Origin: Emticicia sp037153985
Lineage (GTDB): Bacteria; Bacteroidota; Bacteroidia; Cytophagales; Spirosomataceae
Length of the DNA stretch: 64,000 nt
Direction of reading: 5' to 3'
Assembly (NCBI RefSeq): GCF_037153985.1
Contig: NZ_JBBAYI010000002.1
Coordinates: 372,001 to 436,000 of the forward strand
The notes beneath the pieces are model-generated. The model saw only the letters and a program-made list of their open reading frames with translations, searched no databases and was not told where the DNA came from. The translations under genes were made by a program, and so were the position numbers. The stretch's first letter is position 1; every line of letters begins with the position of its first letter. Below, piece after piece: positions 52,395 to 61,448 of this stretch.

Positions 52395-53918
52395 TTATTC
52401 ATAAATAACACTTAGTAATTCTGCTACGCAGGCGGGCTTTTCGGCCCCTTCTAACTCAAAAACAGCTTCAATAATTAACTTAACTCCGTTAGGTTGCATA
52501 TCTTCTACGTCTTTCAGCACGGCTTTCATCCGCACCCGACTGCCCGAAGGAACTGGGGTAATAAAGCGAACTTTGTTGGTTCCGTAATTCAGGCCCATTC
52601 TGGCTGACTCAACCTTGAACATTTCATACATGAATTTGGGCGAGAGCGACAAAGACAAAAAGCCATGTGCAATGGTTTTGCCAAATGGCGAAAACTGTTT
52701 GGCCATTTCCTCATTGACATGAATCCACTGGTCATCAAAAGTAGCACTGGCAAAATCATTAATCATTTCCTGCGAAAGCGTCTGCCAGCTTGAAATGCCT
52801 AACTCTTGCCCTTTAAAGGCTTTTAAAGCGGCAATATCTTTGAAAACAAGTTTTTCTCCTTCTTTTTTGGTTTCAACGGGTTTCTCTTCCCTTACCTCAA
52901 CACTTGCTTTGGTCTCTTTGTAAACAGGCATCGTTACGTCATCTGCCATTACTACTACGGCCTTACCGATTACTTTCCTGTTCATTAAATCGTTTAAAGC
53001 CTCTGATGCTTTTTCGAGTGGATATAATTGATGAATATGCGGGCGAAGTTTCCCTTTCATGAAGTATCCGGCAAGCTCCTGTATATTCTGCATATTTTTA
53101 GCTGATTCTTTTTCTGCAAACTGGCCCCAGAATACCCCAACAATAGAACATCCTTTTAATAAAGCCAGATTCAGCGGAATTTTCGGAATTTCGCCAGCCG
53201 CAAAACCAACAACCAGATAACGGCCTTTCCAAGCCATAGAGCGCAAAGCTGGCTCGGCATACTTGTCTCCTACGGCATCATAAATAACATCAACACCTTT
53301 GCCGTCTGTAATTGTTTTTATTTTTTCTCTTAAATCTTCGTGCGTGTAATTAATGGCGTAATCGGCTCCTTTCTCCTGACAAATAGCCAGTTTTTCCTGA
53401 CTTGAAGCCGCTGCTATTACTTTAGCTCCCATTAATTTACCGAGCTCAACGGCTGCAAGGCCCACACCTCCGGCAGCACCCAATACCAATAGGGTTTCGC
53501 CTGCTTTTAATTCGGCGCGGTCTTTTAAAGCATGGAAAGAAGTACCATAGTTATACATTACCGAGGCTGCTGTTACAAAGTCCATCGAAGGCAGCATCGG
53601 AAAAACACGTCGGGCATCCACCAGCACTTCTTCGGCCATACCACCCCAGCCGGTCATGGCAAAAACCTTGTCGCCTGCTTTCAGGTGCTTTACCCCTTCT
53701 CCTACTTCTTTGACTACACCTGCAATTTCGCCTCCGGGCGAAAAGGGCAATGCCGGCTTGAACTGATAGAGATTTCGGATGATAAGCGTATCAGGGAAAT
53801 TGGCACTACATGCCTTGATAGTTACAACTACTTTTCCTGCTTCGGCTCTGAGGGGTTCAAGTTCTTCTAAAACCAGCGTATCGGGTAGGCCGAATTCCTT
53901 ACATAAGAGTGCTTTCAT
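52395..53918 (-). CDS. Fusion of NADPH:quinone oxidoreductase (MDR family) and MaoC-type hydratase
   Basis: 507 aa, two complete domains. Residues 1-325 are a zinc-free medium-chain reductase: KALLCKEFGLPDTLVLEEL, CSANFPDTLI, LPFSPGGEIAGVVKEVG, NADP-binding LVLGAAGGVGLAAVELGKL. A linker of about 30 Glu/Lys-rich residues (about 332-360) joins residues about 365-507, a MaoC hotdog domain with FASATFDDQWIHVNEEMAK and the catalytic IAHGFLSLSLSPKF block. MDR enzymes reduce enoyl groups or quinones and MaoC enzymes hydrate enoyl-CoAs, so the fusion could couple two steps on an acyl chain. Each half is standard; the fusion is unusual and no operon partner helps assign the substrate. Confidence 0.9.
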   Translation of the reverse strand: MKALLCKEFGLPDTLVLEELEPLRAEAGKVVVTIKACSANFPDTLIIRNLYQFKPALPFSPGGEIAGVVKEVGEGVKHLKAGDKVFAMTGWGGMAEEVLVDARRVFPMLPSMDFVTAASVMYNYGTSFHALKDRAELKAGETLLVLGAAGGVGLAAVELGKLMGAKVIAAASSQEKLAICQEKGADYAINYTHEDLREKIKTITDGKGVDVIYDAVGDKYAEPALRSMAWKGRYLVVGFAAGEIPKIPLNLALLKGCSIVGVFWGQFAEKESAKNMQNIQELAGYFMKGKLRPHIHQLYPLEKASEALNDLMNRKVIGKAVVVMADDVTMPVYKETKASVEVREEKPVETKKEGEKLVFKDIAALKAFKGQELGISSWQTLSQEMINDFASATFDDQWIHVNEEMAKQFSPFGKTIAHGFLSLSLSPKFMYEMFKVESARMGLNYGTNKVRFITPVPSGSRVRMKAVLKDVEDMQPNGVKLIIEAVFELEGAEKPACVAELLSVIYE

Positions 53919-53935
53919 AGGTGGTTCTGTTTCGA

Positions 53936-55570
53936 TTATTTTTTACATGCTTCCACAAGGCTTTTAAAGGTAGCCACACCTTTTTGGGCTTCTGCTATGG
54001 TATTAACCATTAAGTTAATTTCGTTGGCAAAACCCGGTTTAGTATCTTTGGTTTGCTTAATAAACTTTTCTTTATTTAATGTATAACCGGTTATACTAAC
54101 GGTTTTACCCGATACATCGACCTCAATTTTTTTAGGGTCAATATCATATAAATTCCATTCTGAAACCAGCTCAACTGTTTTTTTCGATTCTGCCAGACTA
54201 TTGCTTAACTTCCATTTGCATTTATCGCCTTCCTGTAAAGTTAGCGTTTGTTTCGGATTTTCTACCACTTTTAGGGTATTAACAAGCCAATTAAAATCAC
54301 CCACGCTTATGTTGCCTTTACAGGTATTTGAAAGTACGCTTAATGCCTCTAGCAAATAGCGAGCGTCTTCGATGTCGGCTACCAGAAAATCAAGGCTATT
54401 TTCGTAGTTCTGTAAAAGCCCATCTTTGGTATATTGAATGTATTTTTTATTATCTACAACTTTTGCCGAGATTCTGACTATTTCTTTTGAAACAGCTATT
54501 TTGTAGTCTGTCAGGTCGCCGAAATTAAAAGCGAAGGTTTCTTCAATCGTTTTGCCTTTTACCTCTGATTTAAGCCGATAGGTCGTGAGGCAGAAGGGGT
54601 CTATCTGCTGGGTATAAGCCGATTCATTTACTTTAAAATCCTTTAAACGATTTTTTAGCACTTTAAAGGCTTCGTCTTTAGTACTTACTTTAGGTACTCT
54701 GGCTTGTAGTTCTTTTTTAGCTAGCGGAATTATTTTCTGAATTGCCATTAGCAAAATAGCACCTTCGTTAGGCGTGGCAGTCAGTATTTTTATTTCGTCG
54801 TCATAGCCTTTTACTGTATTGCCCTGCTGAGTTTTAATATAGTCATTTTTCGCTTTCACTATTACAGACACCTCTTTACCACTAATTTTAAGTTCAGCAC
54901 CATTCTCGTTGAAATCTCCCCAACTGAAATCAGATTGTAGGTCGGTGGTTTTCTTGCCGTCATTTTCTTGTACAACCAGTGTGGCACGGTCTTTATAGGT
55001 AGTTGATTTCTTAAAATTCTGTTTAGCCGATGTCTTATCAAACGAAACCTCTTTTATGTTTTGCTCAAAATAGTTTTGTAAAGCCAGTAAATCGTCTTTA
55101 GGTAGTTTTATTGAAGCTTCCCAAGCAGGTTTGGCAGCTGCCATGGCATCTTTCAGGTGTTTTTCCAACTCGCGCGAGTCGTCTATGTTTTCAGAAAGTA
55201 GCTCAAGTTCGTTTGCATAATTCTGCATTTCGCCCCCTTTTGTATACCTGATTACCTTGAGGTTTTTCTGGGTACTTAATTCAACCTTCATTTCTTTGCT
55301 TGAAGTGCTTCTTTTTATGTCGCTTATCAAGGCCAGATTAAATTCATAGGTTTCTTCGGTGCTTTTACCTTTCGCGTCGGTGGTGGTAATTGCCAGTTTA
55401 AGATTATACGGCGCAGCGTTATCATAACTTAATTGCTGACTAACAGTAGACTTATCCAACTTTACTTCTTTTACGTAGTTTTTGGCTTTGTCGAGTGAGG
55501 CTTTAAGATTGCCTTGTGCATTTGCCAGAAATGGCAATAAAATCAGGAAATATCTGATGCAGTTTTTCAT
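53936..55570 (-). CDS. Secreted protein made of four divergent repeats
   Basis: 544 aa with a signal peptide (to about residue 18, FLANAQG). The mature protein consists of four repeats of about 120-135 residues, each built as [KxVxxDK...strand-rich FSWGD/FNFGDL-type strand... I.KKxVxIxxK... K(Y/F)IK(Y/Q)T(K/Q)...xxYxNE(L/I).. helix]. Anchors: VIRYTKGGEMQNYANELELL, YIKTQQGNTVKGYDDEIKIL, YIQYTKDGLLQNYENSLDFL and FIKQTKDTKPGFANEINLMV. No catalytic motif is seen; family not recognised. Minus strand, 17 bp downstream of the fusion gene's start region and 129 bp before lysS ends. Function unknown; the fold may be beta-rich ligand- or surface-binding. Confidence 0.78.
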   Translation of the reverse strand: MKNCIRYFLILLPFLANAQGNLKASLDKAKNYVKEVKLDKSTVSQQLSYDNAAPYNLKLAITTTDAKGKSTEETYEFNLALISDIKRSTSSKEMKVELSTQKNLKVIRYTKGGEMQNYANELELLSENIDDSRELEKHLKDAMAAAKPAWEASIKLPKDDLLALQNYFEQNIKEVSFDKTSAKQNFKKSTTYKDRATLVVQENDGKKTTDLQSDFSWGDFNENGAELKISGKEVSVIVKAKNDYIKTQQGNTVKGYDDEIKILTATPNEGAILLMAIQKIIPLAKKELQARVPKVSTKDEAFKVLKNRLKDFKVNESAYTQQIDPFCLTTYRLKSEVKGKTIEETFAFNFGDLTDYKIAVSKEIVRISAKVVDNKKYIQYTKDGLLQNYENSLDFLVADIEDARYLLEALSVLSNTCKGNISVGDFNWLVNTLKVVENPKQTLTLQEGDKCKWKLSNSLAESKKTVELVSEWNLYDIDPKKIEVDVSGKTVSITGYTLNKEKFIKQTKDTKPGFANEINLMVNTIAEAQKGVATFKSLVEACKK

Positions 55571-55646
55571 GGGATGATTATGTAATATGATGATTGACGG
55601 GTAAAATTAAGGAGATAAAATTTTACCCTTTTAACCGCCCAATAAA

Positions 55647-55679
55647 AAAAGCAGCATTATCGGTTGAAATGCTGCTTTT
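55647..55679 (-). terminator. Terminator after lysS
   Basis: On the minus strand AAAAGCAGCATT and its complement form a perfect 12-bp stem with a 9-nt loop, and the A tract at 55644-55650 yields a T run after the lysS stop. Confidence 0.9.
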
Positions 55680-55699
55680 CATGAATGAAATGATGTTTT

Positions 55700-57412
55700 T
55701 TACCCAACCCAAGCCTTTACTTCATCGAGGGTAGGCATTTTATCTTCGATTTTCAGTTTTTTTCTTACACCGCCCAAATCATTGAAAATTTTGTTGGGGT
55801 TTGCACCTTTTAATTGCTCAACCATCACGAAGCCCATTTTCTGTAAAGCCGGAATCCAGACCGTTGGAACCCCAATTGCTTCGTAATCGGCATTGGTCGA
55901 TACCTCTTGTTTTTTCTCAGGGCGCATCTGAGGGAAAAACAGCACTTCCTGAATACTGGCATTGTCTGTCAGCATCATTGTTAAACGGTCAATACCAATT
56001 CCAATACCTGCGGTTGGCGGCATACCATACTCTAACGAACGAATAAAGTCTTCATCCATTGCCATTGCTTCTTCGTCGCCACGCTCAGCTAGTTTCAATT
56101 GTTCTTCAAAGCGTTCACGTTGGTCAATAGGGTCGTTTAATTCTGAATAGGCATTGGCTACTTCCTTACCATTAACAAATAGTTCAAAACGCTCTACCAG
56201 ACCGGGTTTGCTACGATGCTTTTTTGTTAGCGGCGACATCTCAACCGGATAATCGATAATAAAAGTTGGTTGAATCAGATTTGATTCTACTTTTTCGCCA
56301 AAAATTTCATCAATCAACTTTGCTTTACCCATGGTGTTATCTACTTCGATACCCCATTGGCGGCAGTATTGAAGGGTTTCTTCTTCTGACAACTCTCCAA
56401 CATTAACCCCTGTATATTTTTCGATGGCCTCCAGAATACTCAACCGTGCAAATGGGCCTGCAAAGTCCAGTTCATGGTCGCCCGATTTGAATTTCGTAGT
56501 TCCATGCACAGCAAGTGCTACTCTTTCAAATATTTCTTCGGTGATGTTCATCATCCATTCATAATCTTTGTAAGCTATATAGAACTCCAAAGAAGTAAAC
56601 TCAGGATTGTGGGTTCTGTCCATCCCTTCATTACGGAACATCTTGCCAAATTCATATACGCCATCAAAGCCACCCACAATGAGGCGTTTGAGGTATAACT
56701 CATTGGCTATACGCATATACAAAGGCATATCAAGCGTATTATGGTGAGTTTTAAACGGGCGTGCCGCTGCTCCGCCATGAATAGGTTGCAAGATAGGCGT
56801 TTCTACTTCCAGCCAGCCGCGCTCGTCGAACATCTGGCGCATGGTAGTAATAATTCTGGCTCTTTTAATAAAAATATCTTTGATATGCGGATTTACGATT
56901 AAATCGACATAGCGTTGGCGATAACGTTGTTCAGGGTCAGAAAACGCATCATATACTTTGCCGTCTACCTCTTTTACTACCGGAAGCGGGCGCAATGATT
57001 TGTTCAGAATCTTGAATTCGGTTACATGAATTGATATTTCGTTGGTTTGGGTAGTAAATACAAAACCTTTTACACCGATAATATCACCAATATCTAACAA
57101 TTTCTTAAAAACAGTATTATATAAGGTTTTGTCTTCGTCAGGGCATAAATCATCACGACGAAAATATAGCTGGATTCTACCCGTTGAATCTTGCAGTTCG
57201 GCAAATGAGGCACTTCCCATAATACGGAAGTTCATGAGGCGCCCGGCAATAGAAACATTCTTATAATCTAGCTTATTGTTTTCGTAATTCTTATGAATAT
57301 CGGCACATGTAACATTTACCTCAAATAATTCGGCAGGATATGGGTCAATCCCCATTGCCATTAACTCTTGCCTTTTCTGACGGCGTAAAATTTCTTGTTC
57401 GCTAAGAACCAT
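55700..57412 (-). CDS. lysS: Lysyl-tRNA synthetase, class II
   Basis: 570 aa. The N-terminal OB anticodon domain (VSIAGRLMNFRIMGSASFAE) is followed by class II motif 2 in KMFRNEGMDRTHNPEFTSLE and motif 3 in PPTAGIGIGIDRLTMML. Ends of E. coli-type LysRS would fall near residue 500; here about 70 extra residues follow (IPALQKMGFVMVEQLKGANP onward), an extension I associate with Bacteroidota LysRS. It charges tRNA-Lys. A -7 element lies 38 nt upstream and the SPFH gene is divergent. Confidence 0.97.
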   Translation of the reverse strand: MVLSEQEILRRQKRQELMAMGIDPYPAELFEVNVTCADIHKNYENNKLDYKNVSIAGRLMNFRIMGSASFAELQDSTGRIQLYFRRDDLCPDEDKTLYNTVFKKLLDIGDIIGVKGFVFTTQTNEISIHVTEFKILNKSLRPLPVVKEVDGKVYDAFSDPEQRYRQRYVDLIVNPHIKDIFIKRARIITTMRQMFDERGWLEVETPILQPIHGGAAARPFKTHHNTLDMPLYMRIANELYLKRLIVGGFDGVYEFGKMFRNEGMDRTHNPEFTSLEFYIAYKDYEWMMNITEEIFERVALAVHGTTKFKSGDHELDFAGPFARLSILEAIEKYTGVNVGELSEEETLQYCRQWGIEVDNTMGKAKLIDEIFGEKVESNLIQPTFIIDYPVEMSPLTKKHRSKPGLVERFELFVNGKEVANAYSELNDPIDQRERFEEQLKLAERGDEEAMAMDEDFIRSLEYGMPPTAGIGIGIDRLTMMLTDNASIQEVLFFPQMRPEKKQEVSTNADYEAIGVPTVWIPALQKMGFVMVEQLKGANPNKIFNDLGGVRKKLKIEDKMPTLDEVKAWVG

Positions 57413-57449
57413 CGTTTTATCTTTTTATTTTCAATATAAATATGAAGCG

Positions 57450-57457
57450 CAAAGTTA
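57450..57457 (-). promoter_or_regulatory. -7 element for lysS
   Basis: The minus strand reads TAACTTTG (TAnnTTTG), about 38 nt before the lysS ATG. Confidence 0.5.
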
Positions 57458-57523
57458 GAAAAAAATGTCGGATTATTATTTATTACCACTCATCTACAAA
57501 AAACCGCTTCCATCATTTTTTGT

Positions 57524-57554
57524 TTTGGAAATATTGTTCATAACAATATCTTTG
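57524..57554 (+). promoter_or_regulatory. Complete -33/-7 Bacteroidota promoter for the SPFH operon
   Basis: TTTG at 57524-57527, a 19-bp spacer and TATCTTTG at 57547-57554 match both parts of the phylum consensus at the expected spacing. The SPFH ATG is 33 nt downstream. The best promoter in the window. Confidence 0.75.
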
Positions 57555-57587
57555 TGATATCAATTTAATATCAAACATCTAAACCTC

Positions 57588-58439
57588 ATGAAAGAAAAAG
57601 AATTATCTTCACAATCGGGTTATATCTTGTTTATAGCCGGACTTTTGTTAATAATTGTACCTTCGTTAACCTTAATGCAAATTGCTCCGGTTTTAGCCGT
57701 TATACTCGACATAGCCGGTTTTATCCTTATTATCGGGCTAACAGTTATTAACCCTAATGAAGCAGCAGTTGCTACTTTCTTTGGCGATTACATGGGCACC
57801 ATGAAACAAAATGGTTTACGTTGGGTAAACCCTTTGTACCGCCGCAAGAAAATCAGCCTTCGTGCCAGAAACCTGAATGGCCAGAAACTAAAAGTAAATG
57901 ACAAACTAGGCAACCCTATCGAAATTGCAGCCGTTGTGGTTTGGCGTGTGAGCGATACCGCCAAAGCAGTTTTTGAAGTAGATGATTATCAGAAATTTGT
58001 GGATATTCAGTCGGAAGCGGCTGTGCGCCACCTTGCAAGCTCGTATGCTTATGATAACATTGAAGACGAACAAGCAACAATTACGTTAAGAGACGGTTCA
58101 GGTAAAATTAACGAAATGCTTGAAAAAGAACTGAACGAGCGTATTGCACAAGCAGGTGTTGAGGTGATAGAAGCCCGTATCAGCCACTTATCTTATGCAC
58201 CCGAAATTGCAGGCGCAATGCTGCAACGCCAACAAGCAACTGCTGTGGTGGCTGCCCGTAAACAAATTGTTGAAGGAGCCGTGGGTATGGTTGAAATGGC
58301 TTTGGCGCGTTTGTCAGAAAAAGAAATTGTTCATCTTGACGAAGAACGAAAAGCTGCTATGGTAAGCAATTTATTGGTAGTTTTGTGTGGTGAAAAATCT
58401 GTAAGCCCCGTGGTAAATACCGGAACCTTATATAACTAA
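57588..58439 (+). CDS. SPFH (stomatin/prohibitin/flotillin) domain membrane protein
   Basis: 283 aa. Two hydrophobic segments at about residues 12-55 anchor the protein, followed by INPNEAAVATFFGDYMGTMK, the GLRWVNPLYRRKKISLR block and the SPFH core DKLGNPIEIAAVVVWRV, then the RHLASSYAY and YAPEIAGAMLQRQQATAVVAA helical part. SPFH proteins assemble membrane scaffolds that regulate proteases or microdomains. The next gene, a tiny RHH protein, overlaps by one base (TAATG), a pairing often seen for this SPFH subgroup. Specific partner unknown. Confidence 0.93.
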   Translation: MKEKELSSQSGYILFIAGLLLIIVPSLTLMQIAPVLAVILDIAGFILIIGLTVINPNEAAVATFFGDYMGTMKQNGLRWVNPLYRRKKISLRARNLNGQKLKVNDKLGNPIEIAAVVVWRVSDTAKAVFEVDDYQKFVDIQSEAAVRHLASSYAYDNIEDEQATITLRDGSGKINEMLEKELNERIAQAGVEVIEARISHLSYAPEIAGAMLQRQQATAVVAARKQIVEGAVGMVEMALARLSEKEIVHLDEERKAAMVSNLLVVLCGEKSVSPVVNTGTLYN

Positions 58440-58603
58440 TGGCAAGTGAAAAAAAAGCATTTGTCTTAAGGGTCAGTCCAGAAATGCTGAAAGAGCTTGA
58501 AAAGTGGTCGGCCGAAGAGTTCAGAAGTCTGAACGGACAAATAGAATACATTTTAAGCGATGCGCTTAAAAAAAGAAAAAAGAGCAAAAAAAGCGAAGAA
58601 TAA
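58439..58603 (+). CDS. Arc-type ribbon-helix-helix small DNA-binding protein
   Basis: 54 aa, shorter than most gene callers' threshold. The reading frame opens with ATG in TAATG, overlapping the SPFH stop by one base. Protein: MASEKKAFVLRVSPEMLKEL (strand then helix A) followed by EKWSAEEFRSLNGQIEYILS (helix B) and a Lys-rich tail, the Arc/MetJ-like RHH pattern (FVLRVSPEML, then NGQIEYIL). Its basic tail fits DNA binding. Co-transcribed with the SPFH gene, after which a terminator ends the unit. Target and function unknown. Confidence 0.82.
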   Translation: MASEKKAFVLRVSPEMLKELEKWSAEEFRSLNGQIEYILSDALKKRKKSKKSEE

Positions 58604-58607
58604 ACCT

Positions 58608-58637
58608 AACCGGAGGTACATTAAAATACCTCCGGTT
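58608..58637 (+). terminator. Terminator of the SPFH-RHH operon
   Basis: AACCGGAGGTA and TACCTCCGGTT form a perfect 11-bp stem with an 8-nt loop, followed by GTAATTTT. Confidence 0.88.
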
Positions 58638-58811
58638 GTAATTTTCTATGCAATGATGAATATATTTTTGAGTAGTTTTTATACTTCTATTGCTATGCCT
58701 GTATGAGCTATCTGCTTTTTATTTCATAGATTCTTTAAAATCTCTTCCGATTTCCTTAAAATTCCATTGTTTTATTTCTGATAAAGACACGTATAAGTAG
58801 CTAATTTTCGC

Positions 58812-58819
58812 TATTTTTG
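58812..58819 (+). promoter_or_regulatory. -7 element for asnS-nuoH
   Basis: TATTTTTG (TAnnTTTG), 26 nt before the asnS ATG at 58846. Confidence 0.5.
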
Positions 58820-58845
58820 CGGCTCATTATCAGATTTTATAGTTT

Positions 58846-60273
58846 ATGCAAATCAAGGAAATTCTTACACTGACACCTGTACAACAAGAAGTAACAGTAA
58901 AGGGCTGGGTACGTACAAAAAGAGGACAAGCAGCCGTAACATTCATTGCAATTAACGATGGCTCGACCATTCATAATATTCAGGCAGTAGTAGAGGGTAA
59001 TAATATCAATGAAGATACTTTGAAATTGGTTACAACAGGCTCTTGTGTTGCGGTAACCGGAAAACTGATTGCTTCTGTGGGTTCAGGCCAGGCAGTTGAA
59101 GTAAAAGCCGAGAAAGTAGAAGTATATGGCACGGCCGATGAGACCTTCCCGATGCAGCCTAAACGCCACTCGATGGAGTTCCTACGCGAAAAAGCCCACC
59201 TTCGTTTCCGTACAAATACTTTTGGAGCCATTTTCCGTATACGTCATGCTTTGGCATTTGCTATTCATAAGTATTTCAACGATAACGGATTCTTTTACCT
59301 GCATACGCCTATCATTACGGCTTCTGATGCCGAAGGTGCCGGAGAAATGTTTCATGTAACTACGCTGGACATAAAAAATCCTCCAAAAACTGAAACCGGC
59401 GACATCGACTACAAAGAGGATTTCTTTGGCCGCGAAACAAGCCTAACGGTATCGGGGCAGTTAGAGGGAGAACTAGGTGCGTTGGCGTTATCAAAGATTT
59501 ATACTTTCGGGCCAACTTTCCGCGCTGAAAACTCAAATACAACCCGCCACCTAGCAGAGTTCTGGATGATTGAACCGGAAGTAGCTTTCTACGAATTGGA
59601 AGATAACATGACATTGGCAGAAGATTTTGTGCAGTATGTAATAAAATACGCACTCGAAAACTGTGCCGACGACTTGGCTTTTCTGGAAAAACGCTTGTTA
59701 GATGAAGAGAAAAACAAACCTCAGAACGAACGTAGTGATATGTCGCTGATTGAAAAACTACGTTTTGTGGTAGATAACAAATTTGAACGTCTGACTTATA
59801 CCGAAGCCATCGAAATTTTATTAAAATCGAAACCACATAAGGAGAAAAAATTCCAGTATCCTGTTGAGTGGGGCATCGACTTACAATCAGAGCACGAACG
59901 TTATCTGGTAGAAAAGCATTTCAAAAAACCGGTGATTCTTACAAACTATCCGCGTGAGATTAAGGCATTCTACATGAAACAGGATGCCGACGGAAAAACA
60001 GTAAGAGCAATGGATGTGTTGTTTCCGGGTATTGGCGAAATCATTGGGGGCTCACAACGTGAAGATGACTACGAAAAGCTTTTAAGCCGCGTAAAAGAAG
60101 TAGGCATTGACCCTGAAAACATCTGGTGGTATCTTGAAACCCGTAAGTTTGGTTCAGCACCACACGCTGGTTTTGGTTTAGGTTTCGAACGTCTGGTACT
60201 ATTCGTAACAGGTATGACTAACATCCGTGACGTAATTGCCTTCCCGAGAACACCAAAAAGTGCTGAATTTTAA
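58846..60273 (+). CDS. asnS: Asparaginyl-tRNA synthetase
   Basis: 475 aa class II synthetase. N-terminal OB fold (VTVKGWVRTKRGQ), catalytic core with FGPTFRAENSNTTRHLAEFW (motif 2) and GFGLGFERLVLFVTGM (motif 3), and the FPRTPKSAEF C-terminus typical of AsnRS rather than AspRS. It charges tRNA-Asn directly. Followed at 12 bp by nuoH on the same strand, so the two are probably co-transcribed, an unexpected combination. Confidence 0.96.
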   Translation: MQIKEILTLTPVQQEVTVKGWVRTKRGQAAVTFIAINDGSTIHNIQAVVEGNNINEDTLKLVTTGSCVAVTGKLIASVGSGQAVEVKAEKVEVYGTADETFPMQPKRHSMEFLREKAHLRFRTNTFGAIFRIRHALAFAIHKYFNDNGFFYLHTPIITASDAEGAGEMFHVTTLDIKNPPKTETGDIDYKEDFFGRETSLTVSGQLEGELGALALSKIYTFGPTFRAENSNTTRHLAEFWMIEPEVAFYELEDNMTLAEDFVQYVIKYALENCADDLAFLEKRLLDEEKNKPQNERSDMSLIEKLRFVVDNKFERLTYTEAIEILLKSKPHKEKKFQYPVEWGIDLQSEHERYLVEKHFKKPVILTNYPREIKAFYMKQDADGKTVRAMDVLFPGIGEIIGGSQREDDYEKLLSRVKEVGIDPENIWWYLETRKFGSAPHAGFGLGFERLVLFVTGMTNIRDVIAFPRTPKSAEF

Positions 60274-60285
60274 TTATAGAACTAA

Positions 60286-61371
60286 ATGCTACTTACGCTC
60301 GCTATATTTCTTGCTATTGCTTTTGCCAATGTGGTGGTCGGGGTTTATCTCGAGCGTAAGATATCTGCTTTTATACAAGACCGCCTCGGCCCTATGGAAG
60401 TAGGCCACTGGGGCCTTTTACAGTTGGTTGCCGACTTACTGAAACTGATTCAGAAAGAAGACATCATTCCTGCCAATGCCGACCGCTCGTTGTTTAAGTT
60501 TGCTCCTATCATGTTATTCATGGTTGTTTTTGCAGGCTTTGCGGTTTTTCCGCTTTCGTCGGGCTTGCCGGGTTCGGGCACGCAAACAGGTGTTTTTCTG
60601 CTACTGGCTGTGGTTTCTTTAGATATTCTGGCTATTATGATGGCCGGATGGGCCTCTAACAATAAATACTCTTTATTAGGATCCATGCGCTCGGTGGCAC
60701 AAATTATTTCTTATGAAGTGCCGTTGGGCTTATCGGTTTTGTGTGTGATACTCATTACCCAGACACTCGACTTGCAGGAAATCAGCTTTCAACAAGGTAT
60801 TTTCTGGAATGAAAAAAACTACCTTTTCGGCATTAAAGCATTAGGGGTAGATGTAAGCGAAATAGGTGGCTTTCTGACTTGGAATATTTTCAGAAATCCT
60901 TTTTTGCTTATTGGCTTTGTTATCTACTTTATTGCTGCCCTTGCTGAAAGTAATCGCGCCCCTTTTGATTTACCCGAGGCAGAATCGGAACTGATAGCAG
61001 GGTTTCATACCGAGTATTCGGGTTTTAGGTGGGCTATTATTATGCTCTCTGAATATGCCATGATGCTACTGGTATCAATACTGGGTGTGGTTTTATTTTT
61101 AGGTGGCTGGAATACCCCTCTACCAAATATTGGCCCTGCACAACTGGCTAACTGGACGAGCGGAGAAGTTGGGCAATGGTCGGGAAACCTGTGGGGAGCT
61201 TTCTGGTTATTATCAAAGTCTTACCTGTTAATTTTTATCCAGATGTGGGTTCGTTGGACACTCCCACGCTTACGTGTTGACCAACTGATGCACCTTTCTT
61301 GGAAAGTCCTTACGCCGTTCTGTCTGGTTTTGTTGCTAATTTCAGGAATCTGGCGTCTGTTAATGATTTAA
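60286..61371 (+). CDS. nuoH: NADH-quinone oxidoreductase subunit H (complex I)
   Basis: 361 aa, eight membrane helices. The hallmark loop ALAESNRAPFDLPEAESELI followed by AGFHTEYSG, the N-terminal VYLERKISAFIQDRLGPMEV and SKSYLLIFIQMWVRWTLPR identify NuoH, which forms part of the quinone-binding cavity and proton path of complex I. In most genomes it sits inside the nuo operon between nuoG and nuoI; here it stands alone with asnS upstream and a convergent response regulator downstream. No defect is visible, so it is presumably functional with nuo genes elsewhere. Confidence 0.96.
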   Translation: MLLTLAIFLAIAFANVVVGVYLERKISAFIQDRLGPMEVGHWGLLQLVADLLKLIQKEDIIPANADRSLFKFAPIMLFMVVFAGFAVFPLSSGLPGSGTQTGVFLLLAVVSLDILAIMMAGWASNNKYSLLGSMRSVAQIISYEVPLGLSVLCVILITQTLDLQEISFQQGIFWNEKNYLFGIKALGVDVSEIGGFLTWNIFRNPFLLIGFVIYFIAALAESNRAPFDLPEAESELIAGFHTEYSGFRWAIIMLSEYAMMLLVSILGVVLFLGGWNTPLPNIGPAQLANWTSGEVGQWSGNLWGAFWLLSKSYLLIFIQMWVRWTLPRLRVDQLMHLSWKVLTPFCLVLLLISGIWRLLMI

Positions 61372-61448
61372 ACAGCCTAAACAAGTAAGCATAAAATTTC
61401 CAGACCGTAAGATTATATTTTACGTAACCCTTCCGTATCGGGTACGCA

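Noticed and set aside
61406..61447. Imperfect hairpins between nuoH and the LytTR gene, considered as terminator
   Set aside because: Short, bulged stems without T runs; not distinguishable from chance.
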